Assembly (NCBI RefSeq): GCF_016802725.1
Contig: NC_052676.1
Span: forward strand, 8,132,937-8,196,936
Reading direction: 5' to 3'
Source: Solenopsis invicta
Lineage: Eukaryota > Arthropoda > Insecta > Hymenoptera > Formicidae
Length of the DNA stretch: 64,000 bases
Shown: positions 1 through 10,059 of the stretch, piece by piece
Layout of the letters: each line of letters begins with the position of its first letter
How positions within the stretch are numbered: the stretch's first letter is position 1
The notes under the pieces: model-generated
The model's database searches: none
Told to the model about the DNA's origin: nothing
Seen by the model: only the letters and a program-made list of their open reading frames with translations
Position numbers and translations under genes: made by a program

Positions 1-641
1 GAATTAAATAAATAGAACTGTAAACCAAATCAAATACAAATACGTGACATTTGAAACTTTCTTATTTTTTTATTATTTAATAATAAATTAGATTTAATTA
101 GCAGTCGAGAGACGTCACGCTGAATGACAGATATAATATTATTTTGAATAGTTATAATATTCAAGGTTGCGTCTTCCAACTACTAGTTAAGTCTAATTCA
201 TTACTAAATAATAAGAAATAAAATAATTTTAAATGTCAAATATTTGTATTTGATTTAATTTATAATTTAATTTATTTAATTTAATAATTAGTTTAATTTC
301 TAATTTTTTATAGCTTCATTTTTGCTTTTTAAATTTGTTTGAATTTTGTTTATATTATTTAAGTTCTGTTTTTTTAAGTATTGTTTTTTAAATATTGTTT
401 TTTAAATTTTTAGTTTCTATTACTTCTTTATTTTAATTCTTTTAAGTTTTTAAGTTTTTAACTTTTATTCTTGAACATTTTTCATTTTTATTATTAAACA
501 AACTTTTGGCAGCAGTCAGGAGTTCATTTTTCTTTTAAAAAATTATTTATTTTTGTTGTGATAATTTTTGGAAAAAGAGGTGGAGCGTTTGACACGAAAC
601 GTCCCATGGGCCGTTCGTTCGGTCGAAGTATATATATATAC

Positions 642-683
<42 letters not shown>

Positions 684-1300
684 GTAAACTGATGTCGTAC
701 ATTGTATTTAACATAATTTTCTTAATGCTAAATTTTAATTATTATAAAATTTAAATATACATTTATGATTGATGATTACGTTATTTCTTGCGTTTGCCTT
801 ACTTTTTGAAATATTGTTGACGTATTAAAGTTCTTATTAATAACATATAACTCCTCTAGTTTTAATCTACTTGATTCAAAATGTTTAGGAGATATTAAAA
901 CATTTTTCTCTTTCATTCAAACTACAATTAAATAAAATTTCCAATTTTTTACTTTTGCAGTAGGAAATAGTCACGGGAAAAGATTACAATATCACAATTT
1001 TTTTCCAAAATTTGCTGTTATTGTAAAAATCTGTTTTCTAACTTGATGATGGTTTGAACAAAGATTACATTTATATGGATTAAGAATTTAAAAAATTTTT
1101 TGTTTCTGATCCTATCTAATTTCTTAATCTTAAATCGTGACAATCGTGATATTTCTTAAATTACAAAAAGTTCCTAAAAATGGATACAAAATGAAATAAA
1201 AGCAAGAACATTTCCATACAAATTTTTTGACATGTACAGTTATTAATCGATGTAGATTAATAACAAGTTTGAAATTCGGATCCATGAAAAAGTTAAACAT
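1..1300. other. AT-rich intergenic sequence, no gene seen
   Basis: No reading frame or recognisable motif stands out on either strand. Runs of T-rich sequence (300-500) are followed by a short less AT-rich patch near 575-630 and a simple repeat. The first segmental-duplication copy begins at about 1301. Confidence 0.6.
629..684. repeat. TATATACATACA-type microsatellite
   Basis: Alternating TATATA and CATACA blocks form a compound dinucleotide/tetranucleotide tract of about 56 bp. Pure simple repeat, no coding content. Confidence 0.9.
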
Positions 1301-2047
1301 AAACATGAGATGGCTTATATCACTCGCAGCAAATCTTACAATTAGTACTGAATAATTCTTACACTGTTTGGCTTATGCGTACTGCGCGCTGCACGTTAAT
1401 TGGACTTGAAATATAGTTATTGCATTATGTCAGAATGCATAATATTATTAAATTGTCGAGCAATTTAATAATTTTGATACTTGAAAGCATCTATTCCATC
1501 TCCGCGAAAAATCCTTGGCTATATGTTCAGTGTGGCATTCACTTAAACCAGAAAATGTAAATAATGTTACTCATTATCAGTATGATCAGCTGTGGCTGGT
1601 ATACACTGTTCAATTTGTAACGTTAAATTGTATCCAATTTGAGTTGTTTTTAATCATTTTGATAAGTCGTCTCCACTTAATAAGTCGTAAATTTAAACTG
1701 AAAGAATAAAGTTATACATATTATTTATAAAAATGTTAAATTCGAATTAAATTATATTTATTATTTACTAGGTGTACATGTTAACAAGCACAACAAATGT
1801 TACTATAAAATTAAACAATTCAATCATAGACATTGGTTAATTAGAAGAAATTGCTTTTCTGATTTCATATTTTATGTTGAAATCATAAATTTTGTCACAT
1901 ATAAATGTTAAAAATAACAAAGTGTTATTTGACATAAGGAATTAGTTTAAAGAATAATTCTTTAAAAAACATTTTACAGTGTAGGCCGTCCCATTTTTAT
2001 AGTTAATACAGATTATATTTTATCCATTTGAATTGTCTCTCACATGA

Positions 2048-3247
2048 CTATAAAAATTGTTCTAAACAGCCAAGATCTCTAAGATGCAACAATGAATCAG
2101 CCAGTATTTTACATATTTTGTCGCCGCCGAGATATTTGTGTTCCTTCGTAACTTTTGCTATGTCCGTGCTATTCAAGTACCTTTTACGTATTTCTGTGAC
2201 ACTGTCGTATCCGAATAATGCTGGTAAAATCATTGGGGCAAGAAGTAAACCGAATAGAGCACCTCTCTTAAAATCGTCCAACAGAGCATTATACGAGTAT
2301 TTCTCAATGTCTTGAATGCCAGCATCCAGCAAATACTCAATCAGAGCGTCATGATAGGCCCGCATGATGTCAGAAAATTTCTCTCTTCTCTCCTCATTCG
2401 TGCAACACATGAAGAGATATGTAGAAAGATCGACGACAGGAGTAGAATACATAATAAGCGCTAAATCGATTAGCATCGCGCGATACTGTCCTTCCTTTTC
2501 TGTCTTAAAGAGAACGTTGCTTAATGTAAAATCGCCGTGGCACAGGGTGGATAAAGGTTCCAGTGGTTCCATCTTTATCATCACTTCATTAAACCCGTTT
2601 GACAGCAAGGCCTCCATCTTATCACAGAAAATTGCATCGTAACTTTGTCTGCGAAGATATTCCACTCCTCGTGTAGCACAAATATTTACTACGATTCTAT
2701 AGAAGTTCATCATTTTCGTGTATCTGGCAGCTTGAAGTCGATCCACGAAGTCGAAGAATTCTTTCCGTCGCTGTTCCTTCATAACGTACCCTTTGCCGTG
2801 AAATCGTCCCAATTCGCGCATCGCCGCCAATGTGTACTGCAAAGGAGGGTCGTACTGTTTTGGGCAGGAATAATAGCCTCGTTCGTTGACGTTCTCTAAG
2901 GCGATCACTGAATCGGTAGGCAACCGTTCATTAACGTAGAAACATCTCGGATGATTTTCGTCCGGTCGGACGTACATTTGGTAGAACAGCATCTCGTTGT
3001 AAAACTGTTTTTCGATGCGAAACCCGCACAAATCCTGCAGTGGTCTTTTCAGTACAATAGACAATTTCTCGTTCTGACCGTTTGTCTTATTCTTAAACTG
3101 CAAGCGTACGTAATATATGCCGGTCATAATCAAAACGATAGATTTCGATAGTTCGTATCGAGCTTCGTCCGCGTTCGGTCCGAGGTTCTCGATGATCTTC
3201 GACATCACCTCATTGAGCCATCTCTGGGAATCTTCGACATGGGACAT
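2048..3247 (-). CDS. Ecdysteroid kinase-like (EcKL/CHK) protein, copy 1
   Basis: The 399-residue single-exon frame has the length and motif order of the insect EcKL (DUF227/CHK kinase-like) family, cytosolic small-molecule kinases related to choline and aminoglycoside kinases; known members phosphorylate ecdysteroids and others are linked to xenobiotic handling. Visible landmarks: the ATP-site lysine in VLKRP (K67), a conserved Glu near 85 (NEMLFYQ), the LENV...GYY segment (117-126), RELGRFHGKG (144-153), the Brenner catalytic loop HGDFTLSN (H237, D239, N244), and the metal-binding Asp of the ID motif (D261) followed by VVDLSTYL (271-278). The usual IDFQ is IDLA here, so the two residues after the Asp are altered. 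The start is the first ATG (CAT at 3245-3247), followed by MSHVEDSQRWL; the paralog at 6611-7816 begins at the same place, which supports the choice. Stop is TAG at 2048-2050. No intron or frameshift breaks the frame. Substrate cannot be read from sequence. Confidence 0.93.
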   Translation of the reverse strand: MSHVEDSQRWLNEVMSKIIENLGPNADEARYELSKSIVLIMTGIYYVRLQFKNKTNGQNEKLSIVLKRPLQDLCGFRIEKQFYNEMLFYQMYVRPDENHPRCFYVNERLPTDSVIALENVNERGYYSCPKQYDPPLQYTLAAMRELGRFHGKGYVMKEQRRKEFFDFVDRLQAARYTKMMNFYRIVVNICATRGVEYLRRQSYDAIFCDKMEALLSNGFNEVMIKMEPLEPLSTLCHGDFTLSNVLFKTEKEGQYRAMLIDLALIMYSTPVVDLSTYLFMCCTNEERREKFSDIMRAYHDALIEYLLDAGIQDIEKYSYNALLDDFKRGALFGLLLAPMILPALFGYDSVTEIRKRYLNSTDIAKVTKEHKYLGGDKICKILADSLLHLRDLGCLEQFL

Positions 3248-3331
3248 GTTGTTCGAATATGCGACTTGTATAAAATAAAAATTGAATTTTTAATGGAGAT
3301 TATTGCCTCGACAACTAGAATAGTATTAATA

Positions 3332-3552
3332 CAGGCATGGCCCCGTGGGCGTCCACGAAGCATGCGAGGAGGAGAACCTGCTCCCTCTTCGCACGGTTGC
3401 TTCTTCCCGTCTTTCCTTCTGACTCCGCGATCCACCTATCCTCTCCATACGACCCCTTTCGGTCCCTATTATGCTACAGTATGACGCACGTGACTCGCGC
3501 GTGTGGAAGGGGAAGCGGAGAAGCTCGAGCTATAGTTTGTGGGCCATGCCTG
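3332..3552. mobile_element. hAT-type MITE (221 bp) upstream of EcKL copy 1
   Basis: Ends carry a 12-bp inverted repeat, CAGGCATGGCCC and its complement. Both sides show the 8-bp duplication TATTAATA (3324-3331 and 3553-3560). The paralogous site in copy 2 (7892-7899) has a single uninterrupted TATTAATA, an empty site. CA-start termini with an 8-bp target duplication are characteristic of the hAT superfamily. There is no transposase; the interior is GC-richer than its surroundings. It lies about 85 bp upstream of the EcKL start codon, so it may affect that promoter (inference). Confidence 0.9.
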
Positions 3553-3560
3553 TATTAATA

Positions 3561-3655
3561 TATTTGTTTACTCGCTAGCGGTGTCGTTTCGACATATCGT
3601 ATCGCGTTAACCGTTTTTAGTCCTCGTCGTTCAATTATCGCTCAATTCTGAACAA
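3561..3655. other. 95-bp segment missing from duplication copy 2
   Basis: Copy 2 reads straight from its TATTAATATATT into ATATAATGATTTTC, skipping the equivalent of these 95 bp. The segment is bounded by a short ATATT microhomology in copy 1 (ending 3564 and 3659), which fits a deletion in copy 2 by end joining or slippage. It includes CpG-containing sequence not seen elsewhere in the window. Confidence 0.75.
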
Positions 3656-4448
3656 TATTATATAATGATTTTCTGTAAAACCCGTTAAACGACTTAAATA
3701 TAGATTTGTTTCTTTTCTGTCGCGCGTTACTATCCTATTTCCTTGAACTGACTTTCTGACTTGCCAATTTTGTTCTGCACAAGAAATATAAATGTAATCA
3801 ACATGAAAAGTGGGATGCTATGTATTATTAATGCATTGTAATATGGCAAAATTACTGGAAATATTTATCAATACGATATTCAAATACTTTAAAATAATAT
3901 TTCATATATTTTTATTACCAGTTGTTGTTTCTGATAATAAATTTTTTTCAGAACCTATGACAAACTATATCGTAAAGTCGTGGATAGGTATATACACCTA
4001 GACGAAGTCTAACTTGCGAATTTTATGTAGAAATACGAAAAGAGATAAAGAATAAAGAGATAAAGAAGTAAAGTTTATTCCATTATAAAGTTATACTTTT
4101 CCCACTTGACAATTACATTTGATTAAAAAATTATATTTTATTCAAAAAATGGCGCGGCTGTTCAAATGATGTTTTTAAAAACATGATTTGGGGAAACTTC
4201 AACAGTCGCTATTTTAGATTATGCTACAAGAATAAAACATATTTTGAAAAGTAGAGCAAAAAGTATTAACAAAATTGTCCGCATAATACAAACATATTCT
4301 ACGCATATTCCATACATATTTGTCTATGAATATTGATTACTTGAATATTTTATAAATATACATTAAATATGAAAACAAGACCATTTAAAAAATTCTAGAA
4401 TTTAAAAGTTACTCTTATAATCTCTAACAGCTTTATATATAGATATTT

Positions 4449-4827
4449 CAGAGCCGTAGCTAGAACGAATTTTGTGGGGGTGTCTGGGGAAAAGTAGAGG
4501 TTACTTGTGATTTAATCAAAATAACATTTAGGATATGAACTTAAAGCTTTTTTTAAAAACATTCTAAAATAAAATATATTGATATATAAGAATATATTGA
4601 CATATAAGAATTACAAAAGCAAAATAATAATATATTACATCTATGTATAAACAAAAGAACGTCTTTCATTGCATTTATGCATACAAATAAAATAATATAC
4701 TCTTAACATTAAAAAAGCGAAAGATTGTGTAAAGGTATATTAGTCATTATTTGTTTTGTTGAAAAGGTGCCAAAAGAATGTTAGAGAATGCTGGGCACCT
4801 TCTGGCACCCCCTTGGCTACGGCCCTC
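4449..4827. mobile_element. hAT-like MITE (379 bp) in duplication copy 1
   Basis: The left end CAGAGCCGTAGC and the complement of the right end, GAGGGCCGTAGC, match at 10 of 12 positions. Flanks AGATATTT (4441-4448) and AAATGTTT (4828-4835) are a degraded 8-bp duplication. Copy 2 has the single unbroken AAATATTT at the equivalent site near 8768-8778. There is no coding capacity. The decayed duplication makes it look older than the MITE at 3332. Confidence 0.82.
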
Positions 4828-4935
4828 AAATGTTTATGCAAATACATATAGGTATTAATAAACAAGAGACAAAAAGTAACATAAAAATATATTTTATCGT
4901 ATACAGACATCATATGTAGATATTAATGCAATTAC

Positions 4936-5863
4936 ACTCATCCGCAAGAAAACGGGTCACCAAATTTTATCACAATTTTTTAATATTTCCAAATAGCGAT
5001 AACTTAACGGAGAAGTATCGGATTGAGATGAAACAGGGCTCATATTAAAGCGTAAACATTTCCCTTGATAATCAAGAAAATCAAAACTTGATTCCAAACA
5101 AGTTTCCCAAATTGCGGACGTTGAAGACAGATATTAAAAAGGGGGAAAAATTTTTTTCTTTAAAATATTGCGTTGCTCAAGGAAATTGGCTGCCAGGCAC
5201 AAAAATGTATGAGCTTTTATAAGCTTATTAATTTTCGGAGAAATTTATATTTTTAACAATTTTCTACAATTTTTTTTTTTTTACAAAGTTATAGCATTTT
5301 ATAAAAGTGTTACAAAACGGACAACTTTTTCTTGTAAACTCAGTAAAACTCGGAAAGAAATTATTGTATGTGATACCTGATCAAAGATATCTTTTCTCTT
5401 GATAGCTAAGAAAATCATAATTAATTACAAACAATTTTCACAAAATGGTGGACATTGAAGACAGACTTTGAAAAGGAGGAAAAAAATTAAAATTTAAAAA
5501 GAGAATTAAAATTTGAATTTCACACTTTAATTTCATTTTTGATCCAGTATTCCATATAATAATTTGTTTCCGATATATACTGAGTTTACAAAAAAAGTAG
5601 TTTGTTTTGTAACACTTTCTAAAACGCTACAACTTTGTCAAAAAGAATAATCGTAAGAAATTGGTTAAAATATGGATTTGTTCAGAAATTAATAAGCTTA
5701 AAAGCTCATACATTTTGTGCTAGGCAGCCGATTTTCCTGAGCAACGCAATAGTTTAAATAAAGGAATCTTTTTCCTCTTTTTCATTGCCTATCTTCAACG
5801 TTCGCTATTTTGTAAAAATTATTCGTAATCAAATTTTGATTTTTTTGGCTATCAATAGACTAT
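4936..5863. repeat. Folded repeat element between the EcKL copies
   Basis: The left part (about 5060-5340) recurs as reverse complement at about 5576-5855. Shared landmarks include GCGTTGCTCAGG-like words, TATGAGCTTTTAAGCTTATT and GTTACAAAAC. A third, direct partial copy lies in the middle (about 5396-5490, matching 5063-5160). The unit is therefore left arm, partial direct copy, inverted arm. No open frame. It sits exactly between the two duplication copies and its right edge abuts the start of copy 2. A non-autonomous fold-back DNA element is the likeliest identity. Confidence 0.75.
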
Positions 5864-6610
5864 AAATATGAGATAGTCTATATCGGTCACAGCAAATCTT
5901 ACAATTATTACTGAATGATTTTTACACTCTTTGGCTTATGCGCACTGCGCGCTGCATATTAATTAGACTTGAAATGTAATTATTGCATTATGTCAAAATA
6001 CATAATATTATTAAATTGATGAGCAATTTAATAATTTTGATGCTTGGAAGTATCTATTCCATCTACCCGAAAAATCTATGGCTATATGCAGAGTGTGGCA
6101 TTCACTTCAGCCAAACAATGTAAATATTGTCATTTATTGTTAATACGATCTGCTGTGACTGGTACACATTGTTAAATTTGTAGTAACGTTGAATTCTACC
6201 TAACTTGAGTTGTTTTTAATTATTTTTATAAGTCGTCCCCACTTAACAGGTAGTCAATTTAAACTAAAACAATAAAGTTAAACATATTAATTGTAAAAAT
6301 GTTAAATTTGAATTAAATTGAATTTATTATTTACTTGATGTATATGTTAACAGACATTACTTATTTTAAAATTAAGCAATTTCATCATAGAAATGTGTTA
6401 ATTAGATGAGATTGTTTTCCTAATTTCATATTTTGTGTTGAAATTATAAATTTCGTCACATATAAAAGTGTTAAAAATAACAAAGTGTTATTTAACTCAA
6501 GGAATTAGTTTAAAGATTAATTCTTTAAGAAATATTTTACAGTGTAAGCCGTTCCATACTTATAATCAATACAATTTATATTTTATCCATTTGAATTGTC
6601 TCTCACATGA

Positions 6611-7816
6611 CTACAAAAATTGTTCTAAACAGCCAAGATCTCTAAGATGCAACAATGAATCAGCCAGTATTTTACATATTTTGTCACCGCCGAGATATTT
6701 GCGTTTCTTTGAAACCTCTGCTATGTCCGTGTTATTCAAGTAGCTTTTACGTATTTCTGTGGCACTGTCGTATCCATGCCCCAATAATACTGGTAAAATC
6801 ATTGGGGCAAGAAGTAAACCGAATAGAGCTCCTCTCTTAAAATCGTCCAACAAAGCATTATACGAGTATTTCTCAACGTCTTGAATGCCAGCATCCAGCA
6901 AATACTCAATCAGAGCGTCATGATAGGCCCGCATGATGTCAGAAAATTTCTCTCTTCTCTCCTCATTCGTGCAACACATGAAGAGATATGTAGAAAGATC
7001 GACGACAGGAGTAGAATACATAATAAGCCCGAAATCGATTAGCATCGCGCGATACTTTCCGTCCTTTTCTGTCTTAAAGAGAACGTTGCTTAATGTAAAA
7101 TCGCCGTGGCACAGGGTGGATAAAGGTTCCAGTGGTTCCATCTTTATCATCACTTCATCAAACCCGTTTGACAGCAAGGCTTCCATCTTATCACAGAAAA
7201 TTGCATCGTAGCCCTGTCTGCGAAGATATTCCACTCCTCGTGTAGCACAAATATTTATTGCGATTCTATAGAAGTTCATCATCTTCGTGTACCTGGCAGC
7301 TTGAAGTTGATCCACGAAGTCGAAGAATTCTTTCCGTCGCTGTTCCTTCATAACGTACCCTTTGCCGTGAAATCGTCCCAATTCGCGCATCGCCGCCAAT
7401 GTGTACTGCAAAGGAGGGTCGTACTGTTTTGAACAGGAATAATAGCCTCGTTCGTTGACGTTCTCTAAGGCGATCACTGAATCGGTAGGCAACCGTTCAT
7501 TAACGTAGAAACATCTGGGATGATTCTCGTCCGGTCGGACGTACATTTGGTAGAACAGCATCTCGTTGTGAAACTGTTTTTCGATGTGAAGCGCGCATAA
7601 ATCCTGCTGTGGTCTTTTCAGTACAATAGACAATTCTTCGTTCTGACCGTTTGTCTTATTCTTAAACTGCAAGCGTACGTAATATATGCCGGTCATAATC
7701 AAAACGATAGATTTCGATAGTTCGTATCGAGCTTCGTCCGCGTTCGGTCCGAGATTCTCGATGATCTTCGACATCACCTCATTGAGCCATCTCTGGGAAT
7801 CTTCGATATGAGACAT
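6611..7816 (-). CDS. Ecdysteroid kinase-like (EcKL/CHK) protein, copy 2
   Basis: A 401-residue single-exon frame, tandem paralog of the gene at 2048-3247; by my count 27 amino-acid substitutions plus two extra residues (His-Gly near 347). All catalytic landmarks are present: VLKRP (K67), HGDFTLSN (237-244) and the ID motif, which here reads IDFG (260-263), closer to the family's usual IDFQ than the IDLA of copy 1. The VVDLSTYLF stretch is intact. The start is the ATG read from CAT at 7814-7816, matching copy 1; stop is TAG at 6611-6613. The upstream region lacks the MITE found in copy 1, so the two promoters differ. By family knowledge it is a cytosolic kinase for ecdysteroids or other small hydroxylated compounds; the substrate is unknown. 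Of the two, this copy is likelier to retain ancestral activity (inference). Confidence 0.93.
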   Translation of the reverse strand: MSHIEDSQRWLNEVMSKIIENLGPNADEARYELSKSIVLIMTGIYYVRLQFKNKTNGQNEELSIVLKRPQQDLCALHIEKQFHNEMLFYQMYVRPDENHPRCFYVNERLPTDSVIALENVNERGYYSCSKQYDPPLQYTLAAMRELGRFHGKGYVMKEQRRKEFFDFVDQLQAARYTKMMNFYRIAINICATRGVEYLRRQGYDAIFCDKMEALLSNGFDEVMIKMEPLEPLSTLCHGDFTLSNVLFKTEKDGKYRAMLIDFGLIMYSTPVVDLSTYLFMCCTNEERREKFSDIMRAYHDALIEYLLDAGIQDVEKYSYNALLDDFKRGALFGLLLAPMILPVLLGHGYDSATEIRKSYLNNTDIAEVSKKRKYLGGDKICKILADSLLHLRDLGCLEQFL

Positions 7817-8233
7817 GTTGTTCGAATATGCGACTTGTGTAAAATAAAATTCGATTGTTAATCGAGATTATTGCCTCGACAACTGGAATAGTATTAATAT
7901 ATTATATAATGATTTTCTGTAAAATTCCTTAAACGACTTGAATATAGATTTGCTTCTTTACTGTAGCGCGTTCACAATCCTGTTTTCTTTCTGACTTGCC
8001 AATTTTGTTCTGCCCAAGAAATATAAGTGTAATCAACATGAAAAGTGGGAGAATAATTATTATTAATGCATTGTAATATGGCCAAAAAACTGGAACTTTT
8101 TATCAATGCAATATTCAAATTTTAAAATAATGTTTTAAAAGACGTTTATTATTAGTTGATTGTTTCGTTTGATAATAATTTCTCTTCAAAACCTATAACA
8201 GACTTTAAAGTCGTGAATAGACATATACACCTA

Positions 8234-8344
8234 CCCTATCAGGAAACAATATTTTTTAAACGTTTTTTTAAATATTTATTAAACGTTGTAATGAAGAATA
8301 AATATTAAAAAGAAATGTTTAAAGAACATTGTCTGCTGATACGG
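8234..8344. mobile_element. Hairpin MITE (111 bp), TA target site, copy 2 only
   Basis: Nearly the whole element is one inverted repeat: it opens CCCTATCAGGAAACAATATT and closes with the near-complement ending CTGATACGG. TA flanks both ends (8232-8233, 8345-8346). Copy 1 has the empty site ACACCTAGACGA with a single TA near 3999-4000. This fits a Tc1/mariner-superfamily MITE. Confidence 0.85.
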
Positions 8345-8876
8345 TAGACGAAACGTAACTTTGCAAATGTTTTGTAGAAATACGAAAAGAGGTAAAGAAG
8401 TAAAGTTTATTCCATTATAAAGCAAAACTTTTCTCTATTTGACAATTAAATTTGGTTAAAAAATTATATTATATTAAAAAAGTGACTATTCAAATAATAT
8501 TTTTAGAAACATGATTTGGGCAAACTTCAACAAACGCTATTTAATATTTCACTACAAAAATGAAAAGTAGTTTGAAAAGTAAAGGAAAAAGTTTTAACAA
8601 AATTGTCTAGATAATACAATCATATTCTACGTATATTCCATGCGTATTTGTCTATAAATACTTGTTATTTGAATATTTTATGAATATTTATAGAATATGA
8701 AAATAAGATTATTTTAAAATTTCCAGAATTTAAAAGTTCTTCTTGTAATCTCTAACAACTTTATATGTAAATATTTATACAAATATATATATGTATTAAT
8801 AAAAAAAAGATAAAAAGTAACATTAAAATACGTTTCATCATATACAAATATCATATTTAGATATTACTGCAAATAC

Positions 8877-10054
8877 ATATGTTGATAAATAAGATGTATA
8901 AAGTAACATCAAAATATTTTATCATGTACATATATATATACATATATGTATGCAAATATATGTATGTATGTCCCGCGCATTCATTAAAAACATTTTGAAC
9001 ATTATTGAATTGATCGTACACTTCAGTAACAAAAAAATTCCTAAAGTATACAATAAATCTCAATTTTGTATCCAAATTACCGTAATGTCCCCGAAGTATG
9101 GGTTGTCTAATCTCAATAGGTTATTTCTCGATGATTGCGCTGGACACGTACAATGTGTAATAAATTTGTTATAAAAAATAAAGTAATATGTAGACATTAT
9201 ATAGGTTTCATATTCTGTGCTCTTGAAGTACTTTTTAGATTACCTCCACATCTTAACAAGACAAACAAAATTTTCCCGTGTCAATAAATCCTGAATCACA
9301 ATTAAATAATGTAACATAACTAATTTAACATTACTGAAAGTATCTATAAAACATAAGCTTTAAAAAATTTACTTTGAGTTGGTAGGAACTCGATTACACT
9401 GTAATGATACAAAAGCTATAAGTATAAATAAATATCGAAAATAGTCGCATAAGGTTCCCTATAGCATATTTTGCATCAACTGCAACAACTTCCGGCGAGT
9501 TCTTGAATGCAGTACTTTCTTTAAAATAGTGAACCGTTATTCTATATTATTCTATATTAGTAGCTTATTGCATATATACCTACCTTTATCTTCCTACTGC
9601 ACACACGATTCACGGATAAGCAATCGTCTGAACGTGTTTGTGCCTGGCCAACTAATAATAAATTCTTATACTTCAAAAACTATTCATCATAATCAAAATT
9701 TATAAAATTATTTTATTAGGTGTACAAGTTAATTCTCAATTTTTTAAAATAAAGTTATTGTTTATTTTAGAGCGCGCAGGAAAAGGGCAGACAGACCGGA
9801 ATAAAGGGAACACGTGATTTTATGTACGAAAATTAATTGAATGTATTTAGCTTCATACAGCGAGCGTCGTCGTAACGAAAGTGAACGAGAGAGCGTTCAG
9901 TCGCGGATAGATACATAGATTAGCAAGTGACTCAAGAAAATAAGACGGTGAGGATGGCGTCGTACATAGACCAATGAATAACAAGATAGAATTCCGTGTG
10001 TGGATCGCTTTATGTTGATCCAACAGTTTATTTACATAAAATCAACTTACATTT
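8877..10054. other. Intergenic sequence, no gene called
   Basis: Mostly AT-rich. A less AT-rich patch at about 9765-9960 contains a TTCAGTCGCGG initiator-like word near 9897 and GACGGTGAGG, a plausible splice donor, near 9944. That could be an untranslated first exon, but there is no coding support. Nothing else recognisable. Confidence 0.35.
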
Positions 10055-10059
10055 TAATC

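Larger units (their letters stand above)
1301..4933. repeat. Segmental tandem duplication, copy 1
   Basis: This block aligns by eye, in the same orientation, with 5864-8876. The match starts at the shared words around 1301/5864 and fades after the TATTAATGCAA-like words near 4920-4933/8865-8876. The two coding regions match at about 96% while the flanks look nearer 85-90%. Copy 1 is longer because it holds two transposon insertions (3332-3552 and 4449-4827) and a 95 bp segment (3561-3655) missing from copy 2. Confidence 0.9.
5864..8876. repeat. Segmental tandem duplication, copy 2
   Basis: Same-orientation partner of 1301-4933, offset by about 4.56 kb. It lacks both hAT-like MITEs and the 95-bp segment of copy 1, but has its own 111-bp hairpin MITE at 8234-8344. 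The non-coding flanks have diverged more than the gene. Confidence 0.9.

Noticed and set aside
2028..3151. Plus-strand frames opposite the EcKL gene
   Set aside because: They are antisense shadows; the minus frame carries the conserved kinase motifs and is repeated in the paralog.
3205..3435. Minus-strand frame overlapping the EcKL start
   Set aside because: It mostly translates the hAT MITE and overlaps the kinase in another phase.
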